DNA of 64,000 nucleotides. It comes from Natronorubrum halalkaliphilum. GTDB lineage: Archaea > Halobacteriota > Halobacteria > Halobacteriales > Natrialbaceae. The notes under the pieces were generated by a model. The model saw only the letters and a list, made by a program, of their open reading frames with translations. It was not told the origin of the DNA and searched no databases. The translations under genes and the position numbers were made by a program. The stretch covers positions 169,169 through 233,168 of the forward strand of contig NZ_WUYX01000053.1 of the NCBI RefSeq assembly GCF_009834785.1. The letters are read 5' to 3'. The first letter of the stretch is position 1. Each line of letters opens with the position of its first letter. Below, in pieces: positions 16,416-24,843 of the stretch.

Positions 16416-17306
16416 ATGACGACCACTCGGTTGGTTGTGCTCCTCGTGCTGGTCACTACCGTCGGACTCACGGTCGCTCCCGTTGCGAGCGGTGCCGTCG
16501 CAGACGCGCTTGTCGATACCGACGACGCTGGTGACGGTGCCTCGGAGACCAACACCACTGTTTCGACGTTCATGCAATCCAGTGCAGCCGATACCGAGAA
16601 CGCGGTCGAATCCGGAATGTTCGACGCGAAGTACAACGCTGCCGAGGACGACGAGCAAGGCGACATGGTAGTCGATCGAACGGCGACGCTCGAGAACCGA
16701 CTCGACGAACTCGAAGCCGAACGCGAGGCTCTCAACGAGTCGGGCGACGACCTCCACCCCGGTGAGTACCAGGCCCGGTTGGCGAAACTCGGTGCCGAGA
16801 TCCGGTCGCTCGAGACCGAACTCGATAAAACCGAGCAGCGAGCCGTCGAGACCGGTGTCGACGACGAGCGACTCGCCAATCTCCAATCGAACGCCTCGAA
16901 TCTCACCGGGTCCGAAGTGGCCCAACTCGCACGCGGCCTCGCCGGCGGGAACGGGACGCCCGGTGGACCACCGGACGACCCCGGGAATCAATCGGCTGGT
17001 AACGGTCAGGGACAAGGACAGGGGCACGCGAGCGGACCGCCGGGGAATGCAAACGGACCGTCGGACGGTGATTCGGGAAACAGCTCGCACCCTGGTTCTG
17101 GCTCCGGTAACGGTCCACCGGGGGACGGTTCCGACGATGACTCTAATCCCGGTGCTGGATCCGGTAATGGCCCACCAGGAGATGATTCCGACGATGACTC
17201 TAACCCCGGTTCCGGCTCCGGTAACGGCCCACCAGGGGACGGTTCCGACGATGACTCTAACCCCGGTTCTGGCTCCGGTAACGGCCCAGATAGCGACACC
17301 CAGTAG
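16416..17306 (+). CDS. secreted protein with coiled coil and Gly/Asn/Pro/Ser/Asp repeats
   Basis: A 296-residue protein with a Sec-type signal (TTRLVVLLVLVTTVGLTVAP, then VASGA). Residues 50-165 contain a helical coiled coil (LENRLDELEAEREALNESG; LGAEIRSLETELDKTEQ) with Asn-x-Thr/Ser sequons. From about 180 on it is low-complexity Gly/Asn/Pro, ending in three 19-residue repeats built on GSGSGNGPPGDGSDDDSNP and a fourth partial one. It is probably a cell-surface or released protein; function unknown. An ATG eight codons upstream is an alternative start. Confidence 0.75.
   Translation: MTTTRLVVLLVLVTTVGLTVAPVASGAVADALVDTDDAGDGASETNTTVSTFMQSSAADTENAVESGMFDAKYNAAEDDEQGDMVVDRTATLENRLDELEAEREALNESGDDLHPGEYQARLAKLGAEIRSLETELDKTEQRAVETGVDDERLANLQSNASNLTGSEVAQLARGLAGGNGTPGGPPDDPGNQSAGNGQGQGQGHASGPPGNANGPSDGDSGNSSHPGSGSGNGPPGDGSDDDSNPGAGSGNGPPGDDSDDDSNPGSGSGNGPPGDGSDDDSNPGSGSGNGPDSDTQ
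17094..17285 (+). repeat. 57-bp in-frame tandem repeat
   Basis: Units begin at 17094, 17151 and 17208, with a partial unit at 17265. Spacing is exactly 57 bp (19 codons). Differences are mostly third-base changes or Gly/Ala, Gly/Asp swaps, so the array can vary in copy number without a frameshift. Confidence 0.85.
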
Positions 17307-17422
17307 CCGCCTGCAACCAACGACTCGGACGCAGCCGACGCGCGGTCGCATTGTTCTCGACTGAATTCGACGTTCGGACTGAGCAGACACGCTTTTCAGC
17401 GCCGACCCCCAACCATCCCTCG

Positions 17423-18079
17423 ATGGACTCCGCCGCATTGTTGGATTTGCTCGGGAACGAAAACCGGAGACGGATTCTCCGGCTGCTCGCCCGCAAACCC
17501 TGCTATGTCACCGAAATATCGGATTACCTCGGCGTGAGTCCCAAAGCGGTCATCGAACACTTGCGAAAACTCGAGGAGGCGGGATTGATCGAGAGCCGGG
17601 TCGACGATCAACGGCGGAAGTACTTTCACATCGCTCGCAACGTCCGTCTCGAGGTGAACGTCTCTCCCTACGGCTTCGCGAGCAAGAGCGCCTATCCCGC
17701 AAATAGCAGCTTCGATATCACCACCTGCCGACACCTGACGCTCGATATCGCCTGGGACGACACGGACGGACTCGACGAGCTACTGGGTTCCCTCGAGGAC
17801 TTAGAGCAACTCGAGAACGAGCTGTCGTTGGCCCAGCGCTGGGTCCAGGGCCGACTCTGTGACGTCCTCGATCAAATTTCCGAAAGCGTCGGTACCGGCC
17901 CCGAAAGTCGGATTTACGCCGACCTGCTTGCGAGCATTCGGTCCGAACCGAAATCCGTCGGCGAACTCAGCACCGACGTGGATGCCCCCCGCGAGGTCGT
18001 CGCCGAGTTGCTCGAGTCGATGGCGGACGAGGGCATCGTCCGCCGCACCGAGCGCGGTTGGGAGCTGACGACGGGCTAG
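17423..18079 (+). CDS. ArsR-family winged-helix transcriptional regulator
   Basis: A 218-residue regulator. Residues 1-75 form a classical ArsR winged helix: LLDLLGNENRRRILRLLAR, CYVTEISDYLGVSPKAVIEHLRKLEEAGLI, and the wing DQRRKYFHI. A middle helical region (DGLDELLGSLEDLEQLENEL) may mediate dimerisation, and a second winged-helix-like segment (ELSTDVDAPREVVAELLESMADEGIVRR) ends the protein. The effector is unknown. The start at 17423 omits an upstream extension without helix-turn-helix character. Confidence 0.85.
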   Translation: MDSAALLDLLGNENRRRILRLLARKPCYVTEISDYLGVSPKAVIEHLRKLEEAGLIESRVDDQRRKYFHIARNVRLEVNVSPYGFASKSAYPANSSFDITTCRHLTLDIAWDDTDGLDELLGSLEDLEQLENELSLAQRWVQGRLCDVLDQISESVGTGPESRIYADLLASIRSEPKSVGELSTDVDAPREVVAELLESMADEGIVRRTERGWELTTG

Positions 18080-18137
18080 CTGTACCGGGGACGCAGGCGA
18101 GAGCGAGGGCCAGTTAAAACGCGACCAGCGACGGCGT

Positions 18138-18821
18138 TCACTCGATGTCTCGAGCCAGCCCGTCGCGCAGGTCGCGGCCGAAGTAGTACCCGATCAGACA
18201 CGCGACCAGACCGACGGTGACGCCGACGGCTGCGACGGTCCGAAACGAGCCAGCGAGCGCGAAAAACGCGTTGCTCACGACCGCGGATAACGCACCGACC
18301 GACGTGCCGGCCGCCGCCATCTCGAGGTAGCGACGTCTGGACGTGAGCAGGCCGATCAGAAACGCGACGCCGAACATTCCGACCATGCGGCCGCCGAACG
18401 GCAACACGGTCGCACCGCCGAGCAACCCCGCACCGACGGCGAGGACGAGGGCGAGAAACGCTTTCGGCGAGAAGTAGCTGCCGGCCGAGAGCCTCGATTT
18501 GAGCCCGGAAAGCCGCGAGGTGCCCGAGGTGTCGGCTGCGTCGGGATCGGAAACCGAGTCCTCGCCCGGGCGGGCAGTCTCGTCGGACAAGGGCCACCAC
18601 GAGTCGCCTGCGGCGTCCGCGGACGCCCCGTCGGTGTCGTCGACATCGGCAGTCGCCGGATCCGCCGCTCGCCCCGTCTCGCGAGAACGGCCGGTCTCGG
18701 CTGAGGGCTGCGACTCGCCGACGTCGGCCCCGACGCCCGACTCCGAGAGCAGTTGCTCCGTCTCCTCGAGGAGGTCGTCGGTGTCGCGGCTCTCGGTCAC
18801 CTCGTCCGAGCGATCGCTCAT
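18138..18821 (-). CDS. haloarchaeal membrane protein with long acidic N-terminal tail
   Basis: A 227-residue protein. The first 100 residues are acidic, Ser/Thr/Ala-rich and probably disordered. The last 120 hold four hydrophobic segments (AFLALVLAVGAGLLGGATVL, GMFGVAFLIGLLTS, SVGALSAVVSNAFFALAG, AVGVTVGLVACLIGYYFG) followed by RDLRDGLARDIE. The DUF456-like pattern is only suggestive and function is unknown. ATG 18845 is an alternative start. The gene is divergent from the small membrane protein at 18985. Confidence 0.7.
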   Translation of the reverse strand: MSDRSDEVTESRDTDDLLEETEQLLSESGVGADVGESQPSAETGRSRETGRAADPATADVDDTDGASADAAGDSWWPLSDETARPGEDSVSDPDAADTSGTSRLSGLKSRLSAGSYFSPKAFLALVLAVGAGLLGGATVLPFGGRMVGMFGVAFLIGLLTSRRRYLEMAAAGTSVGALSAVVSNAFFALAGSFRTVAAVGVTVGLVACLIGYYFGRDLRDGLARDIE

Positions 18822-18984
18822 ACGTCCTTGTTGCTCGCCGGCCATCATGGACCTTTCCCTGGCGGGCCGCGGGAGTCGGCCCCGTTCCGAGCCTCGAGAC
18901 GCCGGCAAACGCGTACGGGCGCCGATTTTCGGTATCCGACGCGAGGGGACCGTTTTTTCACGCCGGGCCGGGTAGCAGTGAACG

Positions 18985-19182
18985 ATGAGCGCCGAACTGC
19001 TCGCGTTCGGTGTGATCGCACTCGCTCTGGGGATCGGGGTGCTGGTCGGTGCGCGACATCTCTACCCGCGACTCGACATTCCGGAGGACGCCGAGTCGTC
19101 ACTACAGGTACTGACCGCGATGATCGCGGGGGTGCTCCTCCTGACTGGGCTGGGGCTGGTTTTGATCGGGTTGTTCACCTGA
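18985..19182 (+). CDS. small two-helix membrane protein
   Basis: A 65-residue protein with two predicted membrane helices (LLAFGVIALALGIGVLVG and VLTAMIAGVLLLTGLGLVLIGLF) joined by RHLYPRLDIPEDAESS. The clear hydrophobic periodicity and clean start argue that it is real. Function unknown. It lies 68 nt upstream of gatD on the same strand. Confidence 0.65.
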   Translation: MSAELLAFGVIALALGIGVLVGARHLYPRLDIPEDAESSLQVLTAMIAGVLLLTGLGLVLIGLFT

Positions 19183-19250
19183 GCGCTCGATGTCAGCGAC
19201 AGTTGGACGGAAAGCGTGCCTTCAAGTCCACCGCCGCGCAACGCCCACCC

Positions 19251-20501
19251 ATGAATCCAGGCGATCGCGTTCGCGTCGACCGCGCGGATCGCACCTACGA
19301 AGGCGTGTTGCTCCCCTCCAGTACGGACGACCACCTCGTCGTGAAACTCGAGGGCGGCTACAACGTCGGCGTCGATAGAGCCGACGCTGACGTCGAACTC
19401 CTCGCCGAAGACGTCTACGAGATCGACGGCACGGACGCGGCAGACGACACAAGCGGCTCCGAAATCGAGTTCGACGACGACCTGCCGACGATTTCGCTGA
19501 TCTCGACCGGCGGGACGATCGCGTCGACCGTCGACTACCGCACCGGCGCGGTGACGGCGCAGTTCGACGCCGAAGACGTCTTGCGCGCGGTACCCGACCT
19601 GGCGGGCCGCGCGAACTACAGAGGGAGAGTCGTCGCGAACATCCTCTCGGAGAACATGGAACCCCCGATCTGGCAGGACCTCGCTCGCGCCGTCGCCGAC
19701 GAGATCGAGGCCGGCGCCGACGGCGTCGTCGTCATGCACGGCACCGACACCATGCAGTACTCCGCGTCGGCGCTTGCGTTCATGCTCGAGACGCCGGTTC
19801 CGATCGTCTTTACGGGCTCCCAGCGCTCGGCCGACCGACCGTCGTCGGACAACGTGATGAACGCTGTCTCGGCGGTCGAGGCTGCCAAGAGCGACTGCGC
19901 GGAGGTGCTGGTCTGTATGCACGCCTCCGAAAACGACGACGTCTGTGCGCTCCATCGTGGCACTCGAGTCCGGAAAAACCACACCTCCCGGCGCGACGCG
20001 TTCGAAACCGTCGGCGCGGAACCGCTGGGCAAAGTCGATTACGAGACCGAGGAGATCGAGTTCCGGGGCGACTACCGCGAACGCGACGCGGTCGATCTCG
20101 ATCTGTCCGACGGCCTCGAGAACGACGTCGAACTCCTGAAGTTCACTCCCGGGATGGATCCCGCCTTCCTCGACGTCGTCGAGGGCTCGGCCGGCGTCGT
20201 CATCGAGGGCACCGGGCTCGGCCACGTTCACACCGATCTCATCCCCCGCATCGAAGCGCTGATCGACGACGGGACAACGGTCGTCATGACGAGCCAGTGT
20301 CTCGAGGGCCGGGTCTGTGACCGGGTCTACGACACCGGCCGCGACCTGCTCGAGGCCGGCGTGATCGAAGCCGGCGACACCCTCCCCGGCACGGCGAAAG
20401 TCAAGCTGATGTGGGCGCTGGCGAACAGCGAACGCGTCGAGGAAGCGATGCAGACATCGCTGGCCGGCGAACTGCAGGAACGCTCGGTTCCCTGGGAGTA
20501 A
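19251..20501 (+). CDS. gatD: Glu-tRNA(Gln) amidotransferase subunit D
   Basis: A 416-residue protein. An N-terminal Tudor-like beta-barrel (residues 1-60, GDRVRVDRADRTYEGVLL) precedes an L-asparaginase-type domain with STGGTI (85-90) and HGTDTM (163-168) carrying the catalytic threonines. GatD supplies ammonia to GatE, which converts Glu-tRNA(Gln) to Gln-tRNA(Gln) in archaea; gatE is not in the window. The frame extends far upstream, but the homology starts at ATG 19251. Confidence 0.95.
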   Translation: MNPGDRVRVDRADRTYEGVLLPSSTDDHLVVKLEGGYNVGVDRADADVELLAEDVYEIDGTDAADDTSGSEIEFDDDLPTISLISTGGTIASTVDYRTGAVTAQFDAEDVLRAVPDLAGRANYRGRVVANILSENMEPPIWQDLARAVADEIEAGADGVVVMHGTDTMQYSASALAFMLETPVPIVFTGSQRSADRPSSDNVMNAVSAVEAAKSDCAEVLVCMHASENDDVCALHRGTRVRKNHTSRRDAFETVGAEPLGKVDYETEEIEFRGDYRERDAVDLDLSDGLENDVELLKFTPGMDPAFLDVVEGSAGVVIEGTGLGHVHTDLIPRIEALIDDGTTVVMTSQCLEGRVCDRVYDTGRDLLEAGVIEAGDTLPGTAKVKLMWALANSERVEEAMQTSLAGELQERSVPWE

Positions 20502-20542
20502 CGGAATCGAAACGGACGACTCACCGCAATGATTGATATTCA

Positions 20543-21526
20543 ATGAATTCTTCGACACACGACACCGACACTGACACCGATTCCGAATCTGAAGCCCCGA
20601 TCGAGATCCGCCGAGCGACCCACGACGATTACGACGCCGTCGTCGACTTCACGGGCGACATCTGGCCCGACCGGGGCGGCGACTACATCCCTCGAATCTA
20701 TCACGACTGGCTCGAGGACGACGACGAGACCGACAGGAAGACGTTCCTCGCCGAGGTCGACGGCGAGGCCGCCGGCATCGTCCAGGCAGTACTGGTCGCC
20801 GACGACGAGGCCTGGTTTCAGGGAATGCGCGTCGCGGCCGACCACCGGCGAAAGGGCGTGAGCCACCGGCTGACCCAGGCCTGCTTCGACTGGGCCCGCG
20901 AACGGGGCGCGACCGTTGGTCGCGTCATGATCTTCTCGTGGAACGCGGCCTCACTCGGCGCCGCGCGCACGAGCGGCTACGAACCGCTCACCGAGTTTCG
21001 CTTCGCCGAGCCGAACCCGGATCCGGACGCGGAGGGACCGTATCGGGTCTCGAGCGATCCGACGGCGGCCTGGCGCTACTGGACCCACAGCGACGCGCGC
21101 GATCACCTGAACGGGCTCGGACTCGCACCCGAAGAATCGTGGGCGATGAGGGAACTAACCCCGGCCGATTTCGAGCGCTTCGCCGAGGAGAGCGCGGTCT
21201 TTGCGGTGCACGGACGGGACGGTCTCGCGGGCGTTGCTTACCGCTCGCGAACGTACGATCGGGAGGTCGACGCCGACGACTCAGACGACGCGACCGAATC
21301 GAGCACCGAAACGTGGGCCGAATACGGCGTCGGCGCGTGGGACGACGTCGACGCCGCGCGCTCGCTGTTCGCCGCGATCGCTCGAGACGCGGCCGACTGC
21401 GGTGCCGACGAGACGCGCGTGCTGATCCCCGAAACCGCACAGTACGTCAGCGACGCACCCTACGCTGGCGCCGGCATCTCCGACGAACCGGATTTCGTTC
21501 TGGGCGTCGACCTGACGTCGTACTGA
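20543..21526 (+). CDS. GNAT family N-acetyltransferase
   Basis: A 327-residue protein. The first 170 residues form a GNAT domain: IRRATHDDYDAVVDFTGDIW, then the acetyl-CoA pyrophosphate loop in MRVAADHRRKGVSHRLTQACF, and a closing NAASLGAARTSGYEPLTEF. The C-terminal 150 residues look like a second, degenerate GNAT-like half. The acceptor is unknown. It starts 41 nt after gatD and may be cotranscribed. Confidence 0.85.
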   Translation: MNSSTHDTDTDTDSESEAPIEIRRATHDDYDAVVDFTGDIWPDRGGDYIPRIYHDWLEDDDETDRKTFLAEVDGEAAGIVQAVLVADDEAWFQGMRVAADHRRKGVSHRLTQACFDWARERGATVGRVMIFSWNAASLGAARTSGYEPLTEFRFAEPNPDPDAEGPYRVSSDPTAAWRYWTHSDARDHLNGLGLAPEESWAMRELTPADFERFAEESAVFAVHGRDGLAGVAYRSRTYDREVDADDSDDATESSTETWAEYGVGAWDDVDAARSLFAAIARDAADCGADETRVLIPETAQYVSDAPYAGAGISDEPDFVLGVDLTSY

Positions 21527-21581
21527 CCGTCCTGACGATTTTCGTCGGTCGAGTAGAACCCGGCTCGGAGTTCGAACCGCG

Positions 21582-21863
21582 CTATCCGCCGCTGACCGGC
21601 GGGAACAGCGCCAGTTCGTCTCCTTCCTCGAGTTCGGTCTCGAGGCCCTCTTCCTCGACGAGAACGTTGGTTCCGTTGCGAAGCACGTTGATCTGTGAGC
21701 GTAACTCGCCGTCGTCGAGGACGCGCTCCTCGAGGTCGGGTGCCTCGGCGAGGAGTTTCTCGAGGGCGTCTCCGACGGTATCACCGGACGTAGCGTCGAC
21801 GGTAATGTGTTTGTCGCCCGCGCGTTCGGCGAGGTCGGCGAAGAGCTTCCACTCCGTGGTCAT
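21582..21863 (-). CDS. MoaD/SAMP-type ubiquitin-like small modifier
   Basis: A 93-residue beta-grasp protein ending FPPVSGG; the Gly-Gly tail is the site of adenylation, thiocarboxylation or isopeptide formation in MoaD and archaeal SAMPs. TEWKLFADLAERAG at the start and LEEGDELALFPPVSGG at the end are diagnostic. It may serve molybdopterin synthesis, protein modification, or both. It is the last gene after the two RCK_C membrane protein genes, 31 nt downstream on the same strand. Confidence 0.85.
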   Translation of the reverse strand: MTTEWKLFADLAERAGDKHITVDATSGDTVGDALEKLLAEAPDLEERVLDDGELRSQINVLRNGTNVLVEEEGLETELEEGDELALFPPVSGG

Positions 21864-21894
21864 ACGGGGCGGTATCGGTGCCGGAGCCAAGTAG

Positions 21895-23196
21895 CTACCG
21901 CTCTCGCGTGCGTTCCGGTGGGTCCGACGCCGACTTTCGGCCGGGGTTCGACTCGAGAGAGGAATCAGCGGTTGGTGTCGACTCCGGCTTTGGATCCGAG
22001 TCCGAACGTCGATCCCGATCCATCTCGGCAACCCGCCGCAGGGCCTCCGGACGGCCGAGCACGTAGGCGACGTCACCCGTCTCGAGTCGCGTCTCACCGT
22101 CCGGCAGCGCGAGCGGTTCGTCGGTCTCGGTGTCCGCGTCGGTCTCGGTCGTCGACGCTCCGCGCCCGCGCTCGAGGGCGACGACCAGCACCGGCAGCGA
22201 GTCGATCGTCATTCCCTCGAGCGGGCTGCCCTCGTCGACGGTCAGCGCGGTCACGGTCTCGTCGGCCGCCCGGAGCAGCGAGACGAGATCCCGCTCCGCG
22301 CCGGGGCTACGCGGCAGCGTTACGAGTCGGTGGCCGGCTTCGGGCTCGAGCGCCCGTGCGTCACCCGCGTCGACGGCGACGGTCGTCACGTCGTCGGCGA
22401 CGCCGCGGAGTTCGCCGCCGGTTACCCGCCGAAGCGAATCGTCCTCTCGGCGCCAGATTCGAACGGCATCGCCCGGACTGGCGTCGGGAGCGGGATCGCC
22501 GCGGATCGCCACGGCGACGGTTCCCGGCGCGAGGGTCGGACCGATGCCGGCCGGCCGGCTGCCGACCGCGAGATAGTCGATCGTGCCGTCGGCCGCGAAC
22601 TCGACGTCGACGTGGCCGATCCCGTGGTCGCGCTCGAGGCGATCGGTCAGCCGCTCGCGGAGCTGGTCGACGGTCAGCCGGCGCGGAAACAGCAGCGTCT
22701 TCCCCGCGAGTTCCTCCTTCGTTGCGGAATCGACGGGATCGTAGCCGTCGATGTCTTCGATCGACTCCGGGAGTTCGACGGTGACGACGCGGCCGGCCGA
22801 CCGAACGAGTTGGCCGACCTCGGTCATCGTTCGCGGAGCCGTCATCGAGAACACGTCTCGAGCGAGGTACTCGCCGACTCGTCGACCGCCGTCGGCGGCG
22901 ATCGCACTCGCGACGAACGCGGCAACGGTGTAGACGGCGGTTTGGGGGTCGAGCAACGGCGTCTCGCCGATGATCGCGTCCTGCAGTGCCGTCTTCGTGT
23001 TCAGCCAGATGGCGACCATCGAAACGCCAAGAAGGATCGCGATCCCCTCGGGAATTTCGTCGGCGCTGTACCAGTGGTAGACGAAAGCCGCACTCGCGGC
23101 CGTCCCGCCCGCGAGCAAGCCGAACCCGAGGATTCGAACGATCGCATCGAGGAGCGTTTCGGTTGCGAGCGATTGTGCGACGAGGGGGTCGATCAC
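21895..23196 (-). CDS. membrane protein with RCK_C (TrkA-C) domains
   Basis: A 433-residue protein with GTG start. Three hydrophobic segments in the first 110 residues are followed by a cytoplasmic part with ESIEDIDGYDPVDSATKEEL and two or more RCK_C-like beta/alpha units (SLLRAADETVTALTVDEGSPLEGMTI; GDVAYVLGRPEALRRV). RCK_C domains bind ligands or cations gating K+ channels and transporters. It lacks an RCK_N and a pore. An acidic Asp/Ser/Glu tail ends it. It forms an operon with the gene upstream, 46 nt away. Confidence 0.75.
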   Translation of the reverse strand: MIDPLVAQSLATETLLDAIVRILGFGLLAGGTAASAAFVYHWYSADEIPEGIAILLGVSMVAIWLNTKTALQDAIIGETPLLDPQTAVYTVAAFVASAIAADGGRRVGEYLARDVFSMTAPRTMTEVGQLVRSAGRVVTVELPESIEDIDGYDPVDSATKEELAGKTLLFPRRLTVDQLRERLTDRLERDHGIGHVDVEFAADGTIDYLAVGSRPAGIGPTLAPGTVAVAIRGDPAPDASPGDAVRIWRREDDSLRRVTGGELRGVADDVTTVAVDAGDARALEPEAGHRLVTLPRSPGAERDLVSLLRAADETVTALTVDEGSPLEGMTIDSLPVLVVALERGRGASTTETDADTETDEPLALPDGETRLETGDVAYVLGRPEALRRVAEMDRDRRSDSDPKPESTPTADSSLESNPGRKSASDPPERTRER

Positions 23197-23242
23197 GCCG
23201 GGTCACCTCGAGTGGTCGCTGTTGACCGCTCGCTGGCCCGCG

Positions 23243-24502
23243 TCATCGTGCGATCGCCTCCGCGAACGTCTCGGTTGGGGTCTCCGGTCCCGCAACGAAC
23301 ACCTCGTCACCGGCATCGAGACGGCGTTCGATACCGGGGCCGAACACCCAGCCGTGGCGACGGCCACCGGTCTCGCTCCCCGCTCGTCGGATCGCGAGAA
23401 CCGTCACGTCCGTCGCACTTGCGCGGTCGTCGATCACTCCGGCCGAGCCGACGGTGACTCGTCGGACCACGTAGCCGGCTCGCTTGATCAGCGTGAAGGC
23501 CTCGAACTCGCGGCTCGTCCCGCGCGACCGAACGACGAGTCGCGGCGTTTCCGTCTCGAGCAGGGCCTTGACGTCTCGGCGGGCGACGGCGACGGTGACG
23601 CGACCGACGCCGCCGGCGGTCGCCGTGCTCGGTTTGGCCGACGGCGTCGAATCCGCCTCCGCTTCGCCGCCGTCAGCGAGACTCGCGGTCGGGTCCCCGT
23701 CCTCGTCGGTCGTCTCGCCGTCCGTCGCCTCGGCGCGTGCCCCGTCGATTTCGGTACGGGCGGACAGAACGGTTCCCGCGATCGATCGATCCGCCGTTCG
23801 GACGGTCACGTCGTCCCCGCGGGCCAGCCCCGTCGGGACCAGCGTCGCGATCGAGACGGCGCGTTGGCCCTCCGGAACGCGTTTCGAGAGGCCGCCCGAC
23901 GGGGGCGCGGCGACGATCGTCGCACGCGCCCGTTCGTCGATCGTCACGTCGACGTCGGCGAGGTCGTGGTCCGTCCGCAGCCGTTCCTCGAGGCGGACCT
24001 CGAGTTCCGAGAGCGGGAGGTCGGCGGGCAGTTTCCACGAGCCGCCCTTGAGCGATTGGCGAAGATCCGGTGACAACGGCGGATACCCCTCCATATCCCG
24101 GATTTCTCCGGTGGGCCGTACCGTGACCTGCCCCATTGTTCCGACGAGTTCGACGACGTCGGCCGAGAGCGTGCGCTGGCGGATCGAAGTGAGCGAGAGC
24201 CGACGCGGGAGTTCGGCACCGAGTTTGTCGCCCTGGTTGTGTGCGTAGAGAGCGAGCATGAGGACGACGAGGACGGCGACCAGTAGCCGGGGCGACTGGG
24301 CGATATCAGGTTCGACGAGGCCCAAGAGCCCGCCCTGTACGCTCGCGATCGAGAGCGCGAGGACGACGACACCGAAGCCGGGCAGCGTGACGCCGGTAAA
24401 GTACCGGACGAGAAAGCCCAGCGAACCGGCGACGAACGCGGGCACGATGCCGGTCAGCAGACCGAGATAGAGACCGAGCAGAACTTCGACCGGAAGCGTC
24501 AT
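23243..24502 (-). CDS. membrane protein with RCK_C (TrkA-C) domain
   Basis: A 419-residue protein organised like its operon partner: three to four N-terminal membrane helices (VEVLLGLYLGLLTGIVPAFV, LLVAVLVVLMLALYAHNQG), then GEIRDMEGYPPLSPDLRQSL, which mirrors the DIDGYDPVDS segment of the partner, and RCK_C-like units (TVRTADRSIAGTVLS; AFTLIKRAGYVVRRVTVGS; LDAGDEVFVAGP). The two are probably ancient paralogues that work together. The nearby TVGYGD channel suggests a role in K+ homeostasis, which is an inference. Confidence 0.75.
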   Translation of the reverse strand: MTLPVEVLLGLYLGLLTGIVPAFVAGSLGFLVRYFTGVTLPGFGVVVLALSIASVQGGLLGLVEPDIAQSPRLLVAVLVVLMLALYAHNQGDKLGAELPRRLSLTSIRQRTLSADVVELVGTMGQVTVRPTGEIRDMEGYPPLSPDLRQSLKGGSWKLPADLPLSELEVRLEERLRTDHDLADVDVTIDERARATIVAAPPSGGLSKRVPEGQRAVSIATLVPTGLARGDDVTVRTADRSIAGTVLSARTEIDGARAEATDGETTDEDGDPTASLADGGEAEADSTPSAKPSTATAGGVGRVTVAVARRDVKALLETETPRLVVRSRGTSREFEAFTLIKRAGYVVRRVTVGSAGVIDDRASATDVTVLAIRRAGSETGGRRHGWVFGPGIERRLDAGDEVFVAGPETPTETFAEAIAR

Positions 24503-24643
24503 TGTGGGCGGGAGGTCCGGGAGCGATAAAGGCGTACCGACACCGGCGACCGAGCGACCGACCGAGCGGTCCTATCGGCGCGATCAGCCGGAAGCTATCG
24601 GAGCCTTCGTGAGTCACTGGTACGACAATTCGACCGCACGAGT

Positions 24644-24790
24644 ATGGTGCTCTCCGACTCGACCCGACCGCTCGACGGCCGCACACTGGGCCGTCGGGAA
24701 TATCTCGGCCCTCCCGAGCGCGGTCCAAAATTCGACGAGTCGCTGGACGCCGACGGCGAGGACGTGCTCGAGACGTTTCTGGAACGGTGA
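24644..24790 (+). CDS. 48-residue acidic small protein
   Basis: An open frame of 48 codons from ATG to TGA, beginning MVLSDSTRPLDGRTLGRREY and ending DGEDVLETFLER. It has strongly G/C third positions and an acidic, haloarchaea-like composition. It lies alone in the gap between the RCK_C operon and the channel gene, 53 nt before the latter. No known domain. It may be a real small gene or a chance frame. Confidence 0.45.
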   Translation: MVLSDSTRPLDGRTLGRREYLGPPERGPKFDESLDADGEDVLETFLER

Positions 24791-24843
24791 CGAAATCGTC
24801 CGAAGACGGAGCCATTAACTAACGCGGTCGCGGACCGGTGGGT

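Noticed and set aside
18753..19250. Upstream extension of the gatD reading frame
   Set aside because: The extension is Arg-rich, crosses two other genes and has no GatD homology; the Tudor-like domain starts at 19251.
19062..20558. 498-codon minus-strand frame antisense to gatD
   Set aside because: It mirrors the gatD codon pattern and contains no coherent domain.
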